This document shows, piece after piece, positions 34,601 to 45,951 of a DNA stretch of 64,000 nucleotides. Every line of letters starts with the position of its first letter. Within the stretch, counting starts at the first letter, position 1. The stretch spans positions 14,774,065 to 14,838,064 of the forward strand of contig CM053247.1 of assembly GCA_028583405.1 (NCBI GenBank), written 5' to 3'. This DNA comes from Pogonophryne albipinna. Its lineage: Eukaryota; Chordata; Actinopteri; Perciformes; Artedidraconidae. Below the pieces are notes generated by a model. That model saw only the letters and a list, made by a program, of their open reading frames with translations, made no database searches and was not told the DNA's origin. The position numbers and the translations under genes were made by a program.

Positions 34601-34998
34601 GTGGACTCTTCAGGTAAAGGGCTTTTACTGTCCAACACTTTTTGATAGATCAGTGGCCTCATGGCTCCCCTGTCTGCCCAGATAGAGAGTGGTTCGGAGA
34701 GGAATTTGATCTGTAGCTGACTCTCTTCTCTGCATGATACTAACTGCAGTCCTTTACAAAGGTGTGTGCTAAGCCTCCACTTAGCACAGACAGAGCAAAT
34801 GAGCTTCTCACATATATGTATAAGCCTACAGTTTGAACAAGGCGTACACTAAAGCACAGATAGATGACACCATCGTCCATACATGTGTTTGCTTACTATG
34901 TGTACTGCAAATGTCAATTATCTCCTCTGATTGTCTCCATTATCACTCAATTAATCACAGTGGCTCATCATAATGTTTTTGTGAGAGATGCAGTCTTG

Positions 34999-35120
34999 AG
35001 GACACACACAAATTACAGCGGAAACACACAAAATACAGAGGACACACACAAAATACAGCGGAGACACACAAAAATACAGAGGACACACACAAAATACAGA
35101 GGACACACACAAAATATAAA
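34999..35120. repeat. Minisatellite, about 22-bp unit
   Basis: Five to six copies of a unit like acacacaaaatacagaggac with small changes (gcgg, extra a). It causes a spurious cysteine-rich antisense frame. Confidence 0.88.
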
Positions 35121-36154
35121 ATAAAGCCAATCATAAGCAATTTTCTTTTCAGTTACAGCTTTTGATTAAGTCTTTGAACCTGCTCTCAAAGGGAAGTTCA
35201 ATAAGCGACAGATTGTTTTTTCATGACGAGGGTGCACAAATAGGAAATGGCTGTTTTCATGTTCCAAGCAGATCCCTGTTACCTGGTAGAGCAGGCATGA
35301 AGTCAAATCCACTGATAATAATGTTGACGCTGGCAAAATAGGATACATTATTGACATAGGCCAAGTTGATCCAATATGGCTTTGGCAAGTTCAAACGGAT
35401 CCATCTTACAGCCTCTGTGGGTTTATGATGATGAAGCCATACATACTGAGTGTACTGTGATATGAATAGGATAGTGGGTCGCTTATGAATCACACAGAGA
35501 TGTACAAATATGGAGCAGTATAGAAATAATGTAGAATAAAGTTGTAGCCTAAGGATATTCATGGCTATTCAATTAAAAATGCCTTATTATAAAGTTAAAT
35601 AAAAAGTAAAGCCAGGAGACCGTTAGCTTAGCCTAGCCTAGCTTAGCACAAGGACTGGAAGCAGGGTGTCAGCTAGGAGTGTATAAAAAGGTAGTACATG
35701 TTGCCCTCTTATAAACTAAGCTTGCTCATTTACACATTATATATTTGTACATGTTGGAAGGCTAATTTGTTGTACCTTTGCGGAAAGCTAAGCTTGCGTT
35801 TTTCTCCTGCTTTCAACGTGTATGCTAAGCTTAGGTTACCATCACCTTGCTGTAGCTCTATGCTTCACAGTTTTTAAAATATAACAGATTTACAGTGTTT
35901 TAAGTTAAAGTCAAATGATCATGCTCAGGGCCTGACTTCCATTTTTGTGGCCCCAAATGATAGAATGCTAGAACTCCTCCCCTCCAACTCCCCCAAGGGT
36001 GAGAATTATGTGATAAATGTGTGTGTGATTCTCACTCCTGTATGCCCAAACAATACGTTTCAACCAGCCTGCTGCCAGCGGGCACCCACCTGCTGCGGTG
36101 TTATCAATAATCCATGAGGGTCCTAATAATGCAGTATCATGGTTTACCACCTCT

Positions 36155-36205
36155 CCACACACACACGCACACACACGCACGCGCACACACACGCACGCAC
36201 ACACG
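36155..36205. repeat. (CA)n-rich microsatellite with CG interruptions
   Basis: Imperfect cacacacacgcacacacacg run of about 50 bp. Confidence 0.9.
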
Positions 36206-38302
36206 ATGACGCAGATTGGATCCTAATTGTACTTATTTTACCTCAGATCCCAGCTGCTGAATCACTGAAGAAGCCGTTAGTGGGTCAAAGTGCTTACACT
36301 ATCAAGGACATCTATTAGAATCCAATTTGGCCAGGTTGGGCCCAGCTAACCTCCCTAATGGACCTTCATTTATCTCCTGGTGTTTGTGAGCTGTTGCGTG
36401 CGAAGTCCGCAGTTTTGGTGCTTAGCAGGATGGATGTGATATTTAGATCAATAGGTCCGGCTTATGGGGAAAATGTGATGGTATACGGATGATAAGAGGG
36501 TGATATTTCATAGTAAATGTCAGTGTAATGTAACCATCAATGCCCAGGGTGAGGGACTGTGCATACACACTATATGAGGATGTATACTGTACATGCAGCA
36601 ACCTATAGAGTATGACACATGAAGGAACTTCTTCTATCGCTCTCACACTGGCAAGAATCTATTTATATAATGAGGAGAAGCACCTGTCAGGCTTGCTTAT
36701 CTTGACACATGGACTGTAGTCCTAACACCTACATATATCTGACGGGAGAAAGAGAGGCACGGAGACGTAGAGCACACTCACTGCACTGCAGGGTACCTGC
36801 ATTTTCATTTGTAACCACATACCTCAGAGCTTGAATAGACAATTTGCAGAGGTGCCTGTGCCAGTAATACTGCATCAATCACCACCTTCACCAGGAAAAA
36901 CTGCCGCTCGGAGATGAGATCCATCACTCTACCAAGTGCGCAGGTTAGGAATACGCCACACATAACACGTATTAGAACACATAACACAGGGTATTTCCTC
37001 TTTGCCGAGTGCTTTCAGTCAAAAGCACTTGATGTGAGTTTTATTTTTAGGACTTTTGAGTGGTATATTTGTAAGGTGGATGACCCCAGTGAATGTTAAA
37101 CTGTTGATTGCTACTGTTATGCTCTATAGGTATCTCCCTCTCTCAGTAACCTCTTTCATAACCTTCCTTGCAGCATGTCATCTCAGTTACCCAGCTGTGA
37201 AATCACATACATGCCCATTAACCTCAGACCACATGCCGCTACAACTTTCTTTACCATTTCTCCTCTTATATTAGTATATAAATGCAACGTAACTTTGAGC
37301 CATGCAGGTTTACTTCTAAGGAAATCATGTGATGTAGTAAAAAGAGCAAAGGTGGGTTGATGGACGGATAGATCGATCCACAAAAGAAGGGACCGTTCTG
37401 TTAATGCCCCATTTCAAACCAAACGTCATCCTTTTAAAAAAAAAAAAGTACTTTCATTATGTACTTAACTAATTGTACATATATAACAAATGTAATTCTT
37501 TACACTAAATACAATCTTTTTCCTAAATCTTAAAAAGTAGTTTTGTTGTCCTAAACAGATTCTGCACCTGGGCTAAAGCAGGTGCACTTATCGTTTCTGG
37601 GTATTCATAACAAAACGCAGAATACCCTTCAAAAGCAATCATACAAAACATTGTATGAGGATATGAGTTGAAGTATGCTAAACAAATAAGCTGCTGTGGT
37701 CAAATACATTTTGAAACATGTTTTATGACATCTTTTAATGTCACTACAGTACATCTGTGAAACAAAATGAGGCCCTGGAGTTGACCCTTAAATATACTGC
37801 TGCTTACACACTCACAGGAAATCAATGTTTTCAGACTCTAAGACTCCAGACAGACTGATTGTTATCATCCCGACAGACTTTAGTAGCATTTATAAAACAA
37901 GAGAGAGATAGATCAAATATGCTGAAATTATTATAGCTTCTGTAATGCTATCAATTGTCTTGAATCCATTTCCTTGCAGGTCCTATTTCCTGTCTGCTAT
38001 CCCCGGAGCGAGTTATATTGCTGAAATGCCAAAAGGAATCCAAAAAGAACCGAGAAAAAGATCAGAAATAAGTATGATTACTCAAATGGATAGCTTGACT
38101 TGTGAATTCTCTTATAAGATGACAGTAAACATGTGGTGTTGTAGGACATTATGCCATATGCAATTGCAGCTTTCTTGAGAACTCATCCAATTTCACACAA
38201 CGCTTCCTTGGGTTTTGAGCAAAACATCCACCAAGTGTGAAGTAGATCAGATGATTTGAAAATGGCTTCTAAAAATGACCGGTAAATCTCCTTTATCTCA
38301 TG

Positions 38303-38413
38303 TCTGTCATTTTTTTAATATATTTATTTGACAGGGACAGTGCACATTGATTGACATTTCTGTAAATGCGCCAGAGTTAGCCAAAAGGCTATTTTTCGTC
38401 TGTAGTCCCTTGA
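38303..38413. mobile_element. Fragment of a common teleost repeat
   Basis: The text tatttgacagggacagtgca, followed by gccagagttagccaaaaggc and tctgtagtccctt, is repeated in many fish genomes. No termini visible; borders approximate. Confidence 0.45.
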
Positions 38414-39221
38414 CAGATGTTGAGAAGTTGGTTCATCTTCTGTTTTTGAATAAAGCACGGGACGGTGAATGAGCAAGCATGCTTTTTCATGATGTGAAGG
38501 TTTAAAGTGGACCCCTTTCAAAAGGCTACAAACATGCACGACCTGTCAATGCCAAAGGTCGACTGTTCATCTGGTCATGGCAAGGCGAGTGTTGCTTTAA
38601 GAGCAGACGCCTCGGATGCAGACGGGCAAAGGTCTTGGCAAGACACACCCGCCACCTGGGCATCCGGACACCCTGACACCTGGCAGGGCCGGCTGTCTGA
38701 TAGCTAAATGTTTCAGACTACGGCCAGATGGTTGCGAGAAGAGAGATCACACCCGTAGACAATCGCGTACTTGCAGACACATGCGGGTTGGCATACAGTT
38801 GCCTCGCACAAATAATTCATGGGAGCCAGATGCAGTGCAGATCTACAGTCTTAAAAACATGCATACAAATGTGTGGTGCTCAAGTTCCTGCATGCGCTGT
38901 GAAGTGTGACAGACTTCTAACATAGACATGACATTGAATATTTGTCTTTAGAACAGCTTGTAATGTAATGTATAGGGGAAGATAATGTATTCAACTATAA
39001 GTAGGTTTTATGAGGTATAGTATATTATATTTACAAGCTTCACATTTATATCATTGTCAATAAAATATACTGAGCTTCCTAACTACACTATAACTTTGAT
39101 ATATGTCGGTACTGGAGCCCAGAAAAGGTTACAGTAGATGTGACCAACCCATATTTCCTCTACCTACCTTCTTGTAGAGAATAATGGTTTGTATTGGTTA
39201 CTCAAACTTCTTGTGTAGGAA

Positions 39222-39812
39222 CGGAGACAGAGGCCAAGCTCCAGTAAGATTAGGAGTATTAAGAGTGCGCTTAAGACCTTCCTTTTTGATAAAGCTTATA
39301 GTTAGGGCTGATTAGATTCAGCCCCTAGTTTTGCTGCTATCGGCTTAGATTGTCGGGGGACATCTTACTTCTTCTCTCTGTCTGTACCTGTGTACTCTCA
39401 TGTTCCGAATAACCCAGCTTCCCCAAATTTCTTTCTGGTGTCTATCTACGCCGGGATCCTGGGTTGTGGCTGATCCTGTTGCTGTGGTGCTGAGTCCTGG
39501 ATCGCGAGCCCTGGATCTTGAGTCGTGGTTGTAAATGTATTATCTCTTCGATTTGCACACGGCATCTATTGCACGTCTGTCCGTCCTGGGAGAGGGATCC
39601 CTCCTCTGTTGCTCTCCCTGAGGTTTCTCCCATGTTCCCCTTCAAACTGTGGGGTTTCTTTGAAAGTTTTTCCTGATGTGAGGGTCTAAGGACAGAGGGT
39701 GTCGTATTGTCATACTGATATTTTGTACAAACTGTGAAGTCCACCGAGACAAATGTAACATTTGTGATATTGGGCTATATAAATAAACATTGATTGATTG
39801 ATTGATTGATTA
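39222..39812 (+). mobile_element. 3' end of a non-LTR (LINE-like) retrotransposon
   Basis: A roughly 590-bp 3' segment ending in gggctatataaataaacatt and a (TGAT)n tail (39790-39812). A tandem 4-base tail and 5' truncation are typical of L2/CR1-like fish LINEs. No reverse-transcriptase coding remains. The last 90 bases recur in reverse at 42408-42500 inside the large piggyBac MITE. Confidence 0.6.
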
Positions 39813-41786
39813 GGAATTTAACAAATAAATAAATAAAGACACAGAAAGATACAATGAAGCCCTCTGCCTTGAGAACACGACTTCAGAAGCAGTGGGAGAA
39901 ACAAAAGCCGTCACAGAGGGACAAACAAAGCGATGAACGCGTGGAGAATGTTTGAGGAAAGATGACACATTTCTTTCATTTGGCAGGGAGAACGCCTTGC
40001 TTATCAAAGCAATGTACAATGCAACGCTGAAGCCATTATTCCCCTTGTTCCTGCAATTGTACTGGAAATCATATGGCGCATTAATCATGTGGACATTTCT
40101 TTATTTTCAACACACTGCCATATGCTTTCATTCGTTTTTTTCAAGGGGGCCTTGGAAAAGAGCTTTGATGCTATCCAAGAGAAGGAGAAAATAAAAAGGA
40201 CCCTAACCCTATAGCTACTCAAACCCTTACATTTAAGTTTTGGAGAATGAAGCCAATGTGTATTACAGTAGGAGAGACATGTCTTGTATCAAATAGGAAA
40301 TAGGAGCTAGGAAAGATTCTTTCTTGGAGGTTTACTGCATCAGCGAGGTAGGAATCCCAGTGCTCCCAGTCTTAAACAAAGGCGTACTACCATTAAAACC
40401 AGAACCCCCAGCCCTCTGTCTCACTAATATCAGTTCCTTCATATTCCCTACCTTGCATCTACAAGGCAATCACTCATGTCTCACTCATAATGGAAGGTAC
40501 AGCAGTCACTTTCGACCTAGCGAGAGGGAGCTCCCATTATTCCCTCATTGCGTTGACGAATGATTCCTGGATACGATAGCAAGAGGGCGAGCGAGAGAGA
40601 CGTAATGTTTAGAGAGAGAAAGAGATAGAATATAAGGGAGAAGGGTAATGTTCAGGCTGCTAATGTTTGCTTTCAGATTTGAAATAAAGCTGCTGCGGGG
40701 AGATAGAAGACAGATCAATCAATGCAAAGAGAACAGGGTTAGCGTTGTGGGTCTAAGCAGGTGATTTGTCAATGGGCTGAAATGGAATTGGACATTCGTA
40801 CAGGAGTGGTTATGAATATGGAACCAGGCAGTGACTTTCAAAAGGAACTGTTCAGAATGAAGCGCTTCAGTAAGCCACGGAGACTGCAGTGGGAACAAGT
40901 GATGCAGTCTGCAAGGCAGCCATTATTCATAGACCGTATATAACTGCCCCAACAAGGGCTTAGGGTTCACCTCCTTTGGTATTTGATGTGCCGTGCCTTT
41001 CTTATTCAGTAACGCTTGCTGACTCATAAGCATTTAAATGAAGAGGAGACAGGAGATAGAAAGAAATAGGTTTTGTTATCCTGAGAAAATGAATGAAAGA
41101 GTTATGATTTATGACTTTCTTTTTATACATTTCTCAGACGCCCTGTTTATGTTAAAGAGTTATTCGCCACTCTTATCATTCCTCCTGTGTGTATTAACTT
41201 GCCATGAGGCAGGATCTACCTATTGTACTGCATTTTTGAAGATGGGGGTTAACTACACATTGTTATACCCCTTGCAATGCAATCAAGACATGTTTCTAGA
41301 ACAAAAGAACATCCTTTTTGTTGTTTCCTGTGACATTGGTGCTGCTGCAGTAAAGGGATATTTCCCAGTAGTCATTGCTCGGACACAGCACCGGCAATAA
41401 ACCTACATAACTGCCATGGCCCAGAAGCCAACTTTCAATACATTATTGCACAAAATGAAGGCTTGAGACTTTCTACAAAGGAATTCTTTCAGGGCCAATA
41501 TGGTAAGGAGGAGTGACTACAGGGAACAAACACTATTCCAATGTACATATGGGGGGGCAAGAAACAAAACGCTGAATATCTCCTTTAAAGCTGGGCTGAG
41601 GTCAAATATTTGTTTGCTTAGGAAGCTTCCTAACTAAATTAGATCACTAATGCCTAATTACATATCCTAGTGTTGATGCAGTTGGATTGTCGTTTCCTTC
41701 AGATATGTCTTGTTTTACTATTGAGGTAAAAGTGGTGAGAAAAAAAGATACAATGACTTAGATTATTTAAGTCGATGTACATTCAA
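39813..41786. other. Non-coding stretch, nothing recognised
   Basis: No exon, transposon terminus or tandem repeat was identified. The open frame at 41038-41400 (120 codons) has no family resemblance or exon borders. Confidence 0.4.
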
Positions 41787-42150
41787 TTAACCCTCCTATG
41801 GTCTTCGTTTCCCCCCCTTACTTTGGTGTTCACGGTCAAATTTGACCGGTCCTGTTTTAACTGCTATTACATTAACACAAAAATCATTAATCATCACCAA
41901 ATTTCATTTAACACCCTTTCAAACTGTAAATATTGTATCAGGCTACTGGTATACATGAAAAAATGCAGTAAATATACAAAGAATAGACAATGAACATGTA
42001 TTGCGTGTGCCAGGTGTGATCCATGCGGGCGGATGGGCACATAAGAGCGGGAAATGTGTGAAATTGTTCTGTGTGTGTGTGTGTGAGTGCCAGGTGTGAT
42101 TCACATGGCACTCACTGGGGATTGGGCACATAAAGGAGGGAACACATCTA

Positions 42151-42152
<2 letters not shown>

Positions 42153-42238
<86 letters not shown>
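42153..42238. repeat. (GT)n microsatellite, about 43 units
   Basis: 86 bp of uninterrupted GT within the long piggyBac-type MITE; the shorter copies have none. It is likely hypervariable and can adopt Z-DNA. Confidence 0.97.
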
Positions 42239-42241
<3 letters not shown>

Positions 42242-42407
42242 ACCTGATCCGGATGGTTACTAATTCCTTTATGGCGGTCATTTTTGACCGGGACCACCAT
42301 GGGTGTTACAAAGTTGACTAAATCATCCAAAATTCAATGAAATTGGTGATCAGCAATTGTATATGTTCAAATGTCTACTGTGAAGGATATCATAAAGCCT
42401 TAATGCA

Positions 42408-42500
42408 ATCAATCAATGTTTATTTATATAGCCCAATATCACAAATGTTACATTTGTCTCAGTGGTCTTCACAGTTTGTACAGAATATCAGTATTCGAAT
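42408..42500 (-). mobile_element. 5'-truncated LINE tail inserted in the MITE
   Basis: It reads aatcaatcaatgtttattta, then tatagcccaatatcacaaat, the complement of the end of the element at 39222-39812. A short aatc direct repeat flanks it. Comparison with 7560-7943 gives the empty site. Confidence 0.75.
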
Positions 42501-42821
42501 CGAATGTAAAACAAAAAAGTTATGATTGATGAAAGTAGTAAATCGGTCAGATTTGACCCGAAGACAACAGGAGGGTTAAATTGTCTAAACTAAATACATA
42601 GTCTAACGGCAACACAAGAGTAAACTGACTTAGTCTTTATGCCAAGCTAACCATCTCTTGGCTGAATTTTTCATATTGAACAGAAAGGTATAAAATAGAG
42701 TTGTGGAAATCAGACCATTTAACTCTTGGCAAACAAAAAGGTAAATGGGTGTTTACCAAAACGTACATAGGAAATACAAGAACTGTATAAGTAGTATTTT
42801 TTTAAAACAACTCTAAATACC

Positions 42822-43279
42822 TGTTACGGTTTGCAGAAAAGGTAGGACCCAAATGCAGACTATAAAAAAGGTAAAAGGTCTAGAAACAAAAACGAGCTTT
42901 ATTTAAAAACTGATGAACATAAACATGGCACGAAAACACAAGTAGCACCAGGTAGCATTAACAAACAAAACTGACCGTGACCAACATGGAGGGAGACAGG
43001 AAAGACAAACAATGAACCGACACCGAACACAGGAAGAGACAAGACTAAATACAGGGAGGGGTAATCACGAGACGAGAAACAGCCGGGCAGGGAAGGAGAA
43101 ACACAAGGGCAACAGGTGAACACAATCAGACAACTAGACACACCAGGGAAACTAACGACAGGGAGGAAAACACAGGGAGAAGGACCAGACAAGAAACAAG
43201 GAGGAAAACATGACAGGGAGAACAAAATAATAAGCAAAATAACCCCACAACTAGACACAACAAAACTCAAACCCTGACA
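42822..43279. mobile_element. Solo-LTR-like element with 5-bp direct repeats
   Basis: 458 bp beginning TGTTACGGTTTG and ending CTCAAACCCTGACA. It is flanked by atacc at 42817-42821 and 43280-43284. TG...CA ends with a 5-bp duplication fit a solo LTR. The inverted match extends to about 12 bases (TGTYASGGTTTG), so a TIR DNA element is an alternative. No coding sequence. Confidence 0.6.
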
Positions 43280-44019
43280 ATACCTGCTTTAAAGCTGGGT
43301 TTTGTTTCAATCTTTTTTTGCGTAGGAAGCTTCCCCATTAAATGAGATGGAAGTATCTAAGACAGCCATGATAAAAGTTGGTTGAATTCTACACTAGCTA
43401 AGAAAAGGTGCTTCCTTTTTTAACTTCTTTAGCATAGGATAAACTTGACAATCCATTAAGAAAGGAAAGGAGATAATGGAGGCCCACAATTCCTTGCAGC
43501 AGCAACATTTAAAGTAATGGCAGACCCACGTAAATAGGATCAATAATGCCTAATCACATCACCTCGTTTAAGTGCAGTTGGATTGTCTTTACCTTAAGAT
43601 CCTTTCTTGAACTAATACGTTTTTTAATCAAGGTCAAGGAAAAGACAAAGGATTCGATCATTAAGATTATGGGACCGCAGCCCAGTACAGTAGCTTAAAG
43701 TAAATGCATAGTCTAACAGCAACACAATAAGGCAATAGGTAATGTAAGAGTTGGCGAGCTGTGTACCTTCGTTATGCTTATCTAAGCCAAGCTAAGCTAA
43801 CCCTCCCTTAGCTTCATTTTTTATATTGATATGAGAGTGGTCAATCGGGTCGTCAAACGCAAGAAAGTAGATTGCTGTATATTTCAAAGTATATATTCAA
43901 AAGCCATGCATACAAATCTAAAACGGTAAAGTCGAGATCAGATAGTAAGTTTAAATGGTATTAGTAAGCAGTTCACAATTTGGAAAGACTTTGATGCAAC
44001 TGGGAGTGTATTGAAGAAG

Positions 44020-44285
44020 ATTGAAGATTCAACTTATTGTCATTACGTAGTACAGGTATACTATGTAACAAAACGGTTTCTCTGCATTTGACCCATCCTA
44101 GTGTTAGGAGCAGTGGGCTGCCATTATGTACGGCTCCCAGGGAGCAGTGTAGGGAACGGTGCCTTGATCAGGGGCACCTCGGGAGCACTTGGTCTTTCCG
44201 GGACCGACTTGAACTGGTGACCTTCCAGTTGCCAAGCCAAGTCCCTATGGACTTCACCACCACCGTCAGTACATGTCAGACATGT
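44020..44285 (+). mobile_element. Dispersed teleost repeat, SINE-like
   Basis: The text attcaacttattgtcattac, then ctgcatttgacccatcctag, gggagcagtg and cttgaactggtgaccttcc is a repeat type common in fish. The gaactggtgacc part resembles a tRNA B box, which suggests a SINE-derived origin. Termini not defined. Confidence 0.5.
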
Positions 44286-45297
44286 ACTGTGAGAAAGTAA
44301 ACGTGAGTATGTGTGGTCCCATGTGCGATGAAAGTGTGATAATGTGAATAACACTGAAGTTGGTAGCCATTAGTAAATGTCAGAGGCACTGGCATGGCTC
44401 AGTATAAAACCGAGGTGCAATTTGGTGCAGCCAGTTTGTTGTTGAATCACACCTATTAGCCCTAAATCAAGCTGTGCCCTATGATTCAGCTGTGTCCTTG
44501 TGATTCATTGCAACTGATTTGGATCTGAAATGTCCTTCCCTCCCACTTACGCTATCTGATTGGCTTTCTGATGTAGCTTCCTCCCATCTCCTTCCATTTG
44601 TCTAATGAAGAAACTATTGATTACTCATGCAGGCAGATGGACGGACAGATGGACCCAAACAGTGACAAAGAGAGGAATAAACATACAGTACAGTCAGTGT
44701 GAGTCAATGCATATGTATAAACGATGGAACAATCAGAGGAAAATCTTATTCAAATTTTGACTGAGATTACTCCTTTTAGTAAATATAACATGATTAAACT
44801 CCTATTCTCAACTACAATATTGCACTAATGGCCAAATGTGTAAAAAAGAGCATTGTATTTGACCTTTTTTTTCATTGGAGTTGCATTCAGTGACAATAGA
44901 AAAGATGCTGATGAATGGAAAAATATTCAAAGAAAAACTTAAAATAGGCAGAATTATTTTCTTTATTATAAAACTGTACGATGCCTTTTTATTTTTTAAT
45001 CATCATTTTAATGAAAGTATTGAGTGGATTTTCCTTGGCTGTTAAAAAAAGGGCTACAAAATTGTTTTGACCTTTTATTTTTAAAATTGTACGGAAGTGA
45101 GTTGCACGTCTCTCTAAGCACATCTGGCAGAACATACAGAACTTAGTTTAATTGAATATGATTGACTAAAAAAGATACATAACAATTCAAAAGATAATTA
45201 ACCTAGTAACTAAAAACAACAATTGGTAAAGAAATGAAATTGTATTTAAGTAAACTAAACATTATACTTTTTCTGGTTAATGTTGCTATGTTAGCAT

Positions 45298-45951
45298 TAG
45301 CCGCTTTCACACCAAGTACTTTGCCGTACTTAGTTCCCAGCACTTAGTGCCAGCACTTACCCCCATGGAACTAAGTACAGATCGCGTTCACACCAGAATA
45401 AGTTCCCTGAGGGAGGATTACACAAATGAAGCCGCTGATGTCACTTCTTCTTCTTCTTCTGCTTTGGGTTTACTGGCAGGCCGCAAATCACTTCACGGCG
45501 TATACTGCCACTCAAAGTTCCCGGCCGGAAGTCCCCGGAGTTGGGGACTGGCTTCAGTAGAAGCTGCTGCCTTCCGAGTAAATCGCCAGAACGCCAACAC
45601 CTCCTCATCACTCCACCGCTCCTATGTTTTTTTTTGTGTTGCCATAGGCCTACATTATTCTCTCTCCGTTGGTGCGCTGGGCTAATGCTAATAATGCTAA
45701 TGCCAGCAAATACAATGGCGGCTTCACAAAACCTTTCAGAGTTTTACGGGGCGTGGTTTGCAATTCGCCCAGCCAATCGAAATTGGTACTTTTTTCTGCC
45801 CAGGATAGTACCACCTCTCTAGCAGGCACTAACAATGGGGGTAAAAGTTCTCAGAATTAAGTACTTTTTGGTGTGAATGCAAAATTCCAGGCACTAACGG
45901 AACTAAATGGGGAAAGTACGGGTAAAAGTACTCCGGTGTGAACGCGCCTAT
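45298..45951. mobile_element. Large TIR (MITE-like) element
   Basis: The left end TAGCCGCTTTCACACC, then agtactttgccgtactt, is mirrored on the right by agtacgggtaaaagtact and GGTGTGAACGCGCCTA. The inverted ends are therefore about 40 bp with changes. The GCGTTCACACC end is typical of a common fish Harbinger-like MITE. No transposase; borders good to a few bases. Confidence 0.65.

Larger units (their letters stand above)
30791..41786. other. Long non-coding region right of nrxn3
   Basis: No exon recognised in 11 kb. Repeats inside are listed separately (31411-31605, 35000-35120, 36155-36205, 38303-38413, 39222-39812). Near 35610-35660 the text gttagcttagcctagcctag, followed by ttagcacaaggactgg, resembles a frequent teleost repeat. 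The segment around 32900-33000 is complex and repeat-free. Confidence 0.5.
41791..42575. mobile_element. Long piggyBac-type MITE with LINE and GT insertions
   Basis: It starts CCCTCCTATGGTCTTCG and ends CGAAGACAACAGGAGGG, flanked by TTAA at 41787-41790 and 42576-42579. It is the same family as 7560-7943 but keeps about 300 bp of extra interior, including two copies of gtgccaggtgtgat and a large GT tract. A 5'-truncated reverse LINE tail (42408-42500) splits the sequence that reads gcaatcgaatgtaaaac in the shorter copy. Confidence 0.9.

Noticed and set aside
34999..35120. Possible CRISPR-like regular repeat
   Set aside because: The unit is a plain 22-bp minisatellite without unique spacers, in a vertebrate context.
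41038..41400. 120-codon open frame on the + strand
   Set aside because: No domain, no splice borders, no codon bias visible; probably chance in AT-rich DNA.
42899..43270. 123-codon hydrophobic frame resembling a membrane protein
   Set aside because: Lies entirely inside the solo-LTR-like element and is composition-driven.
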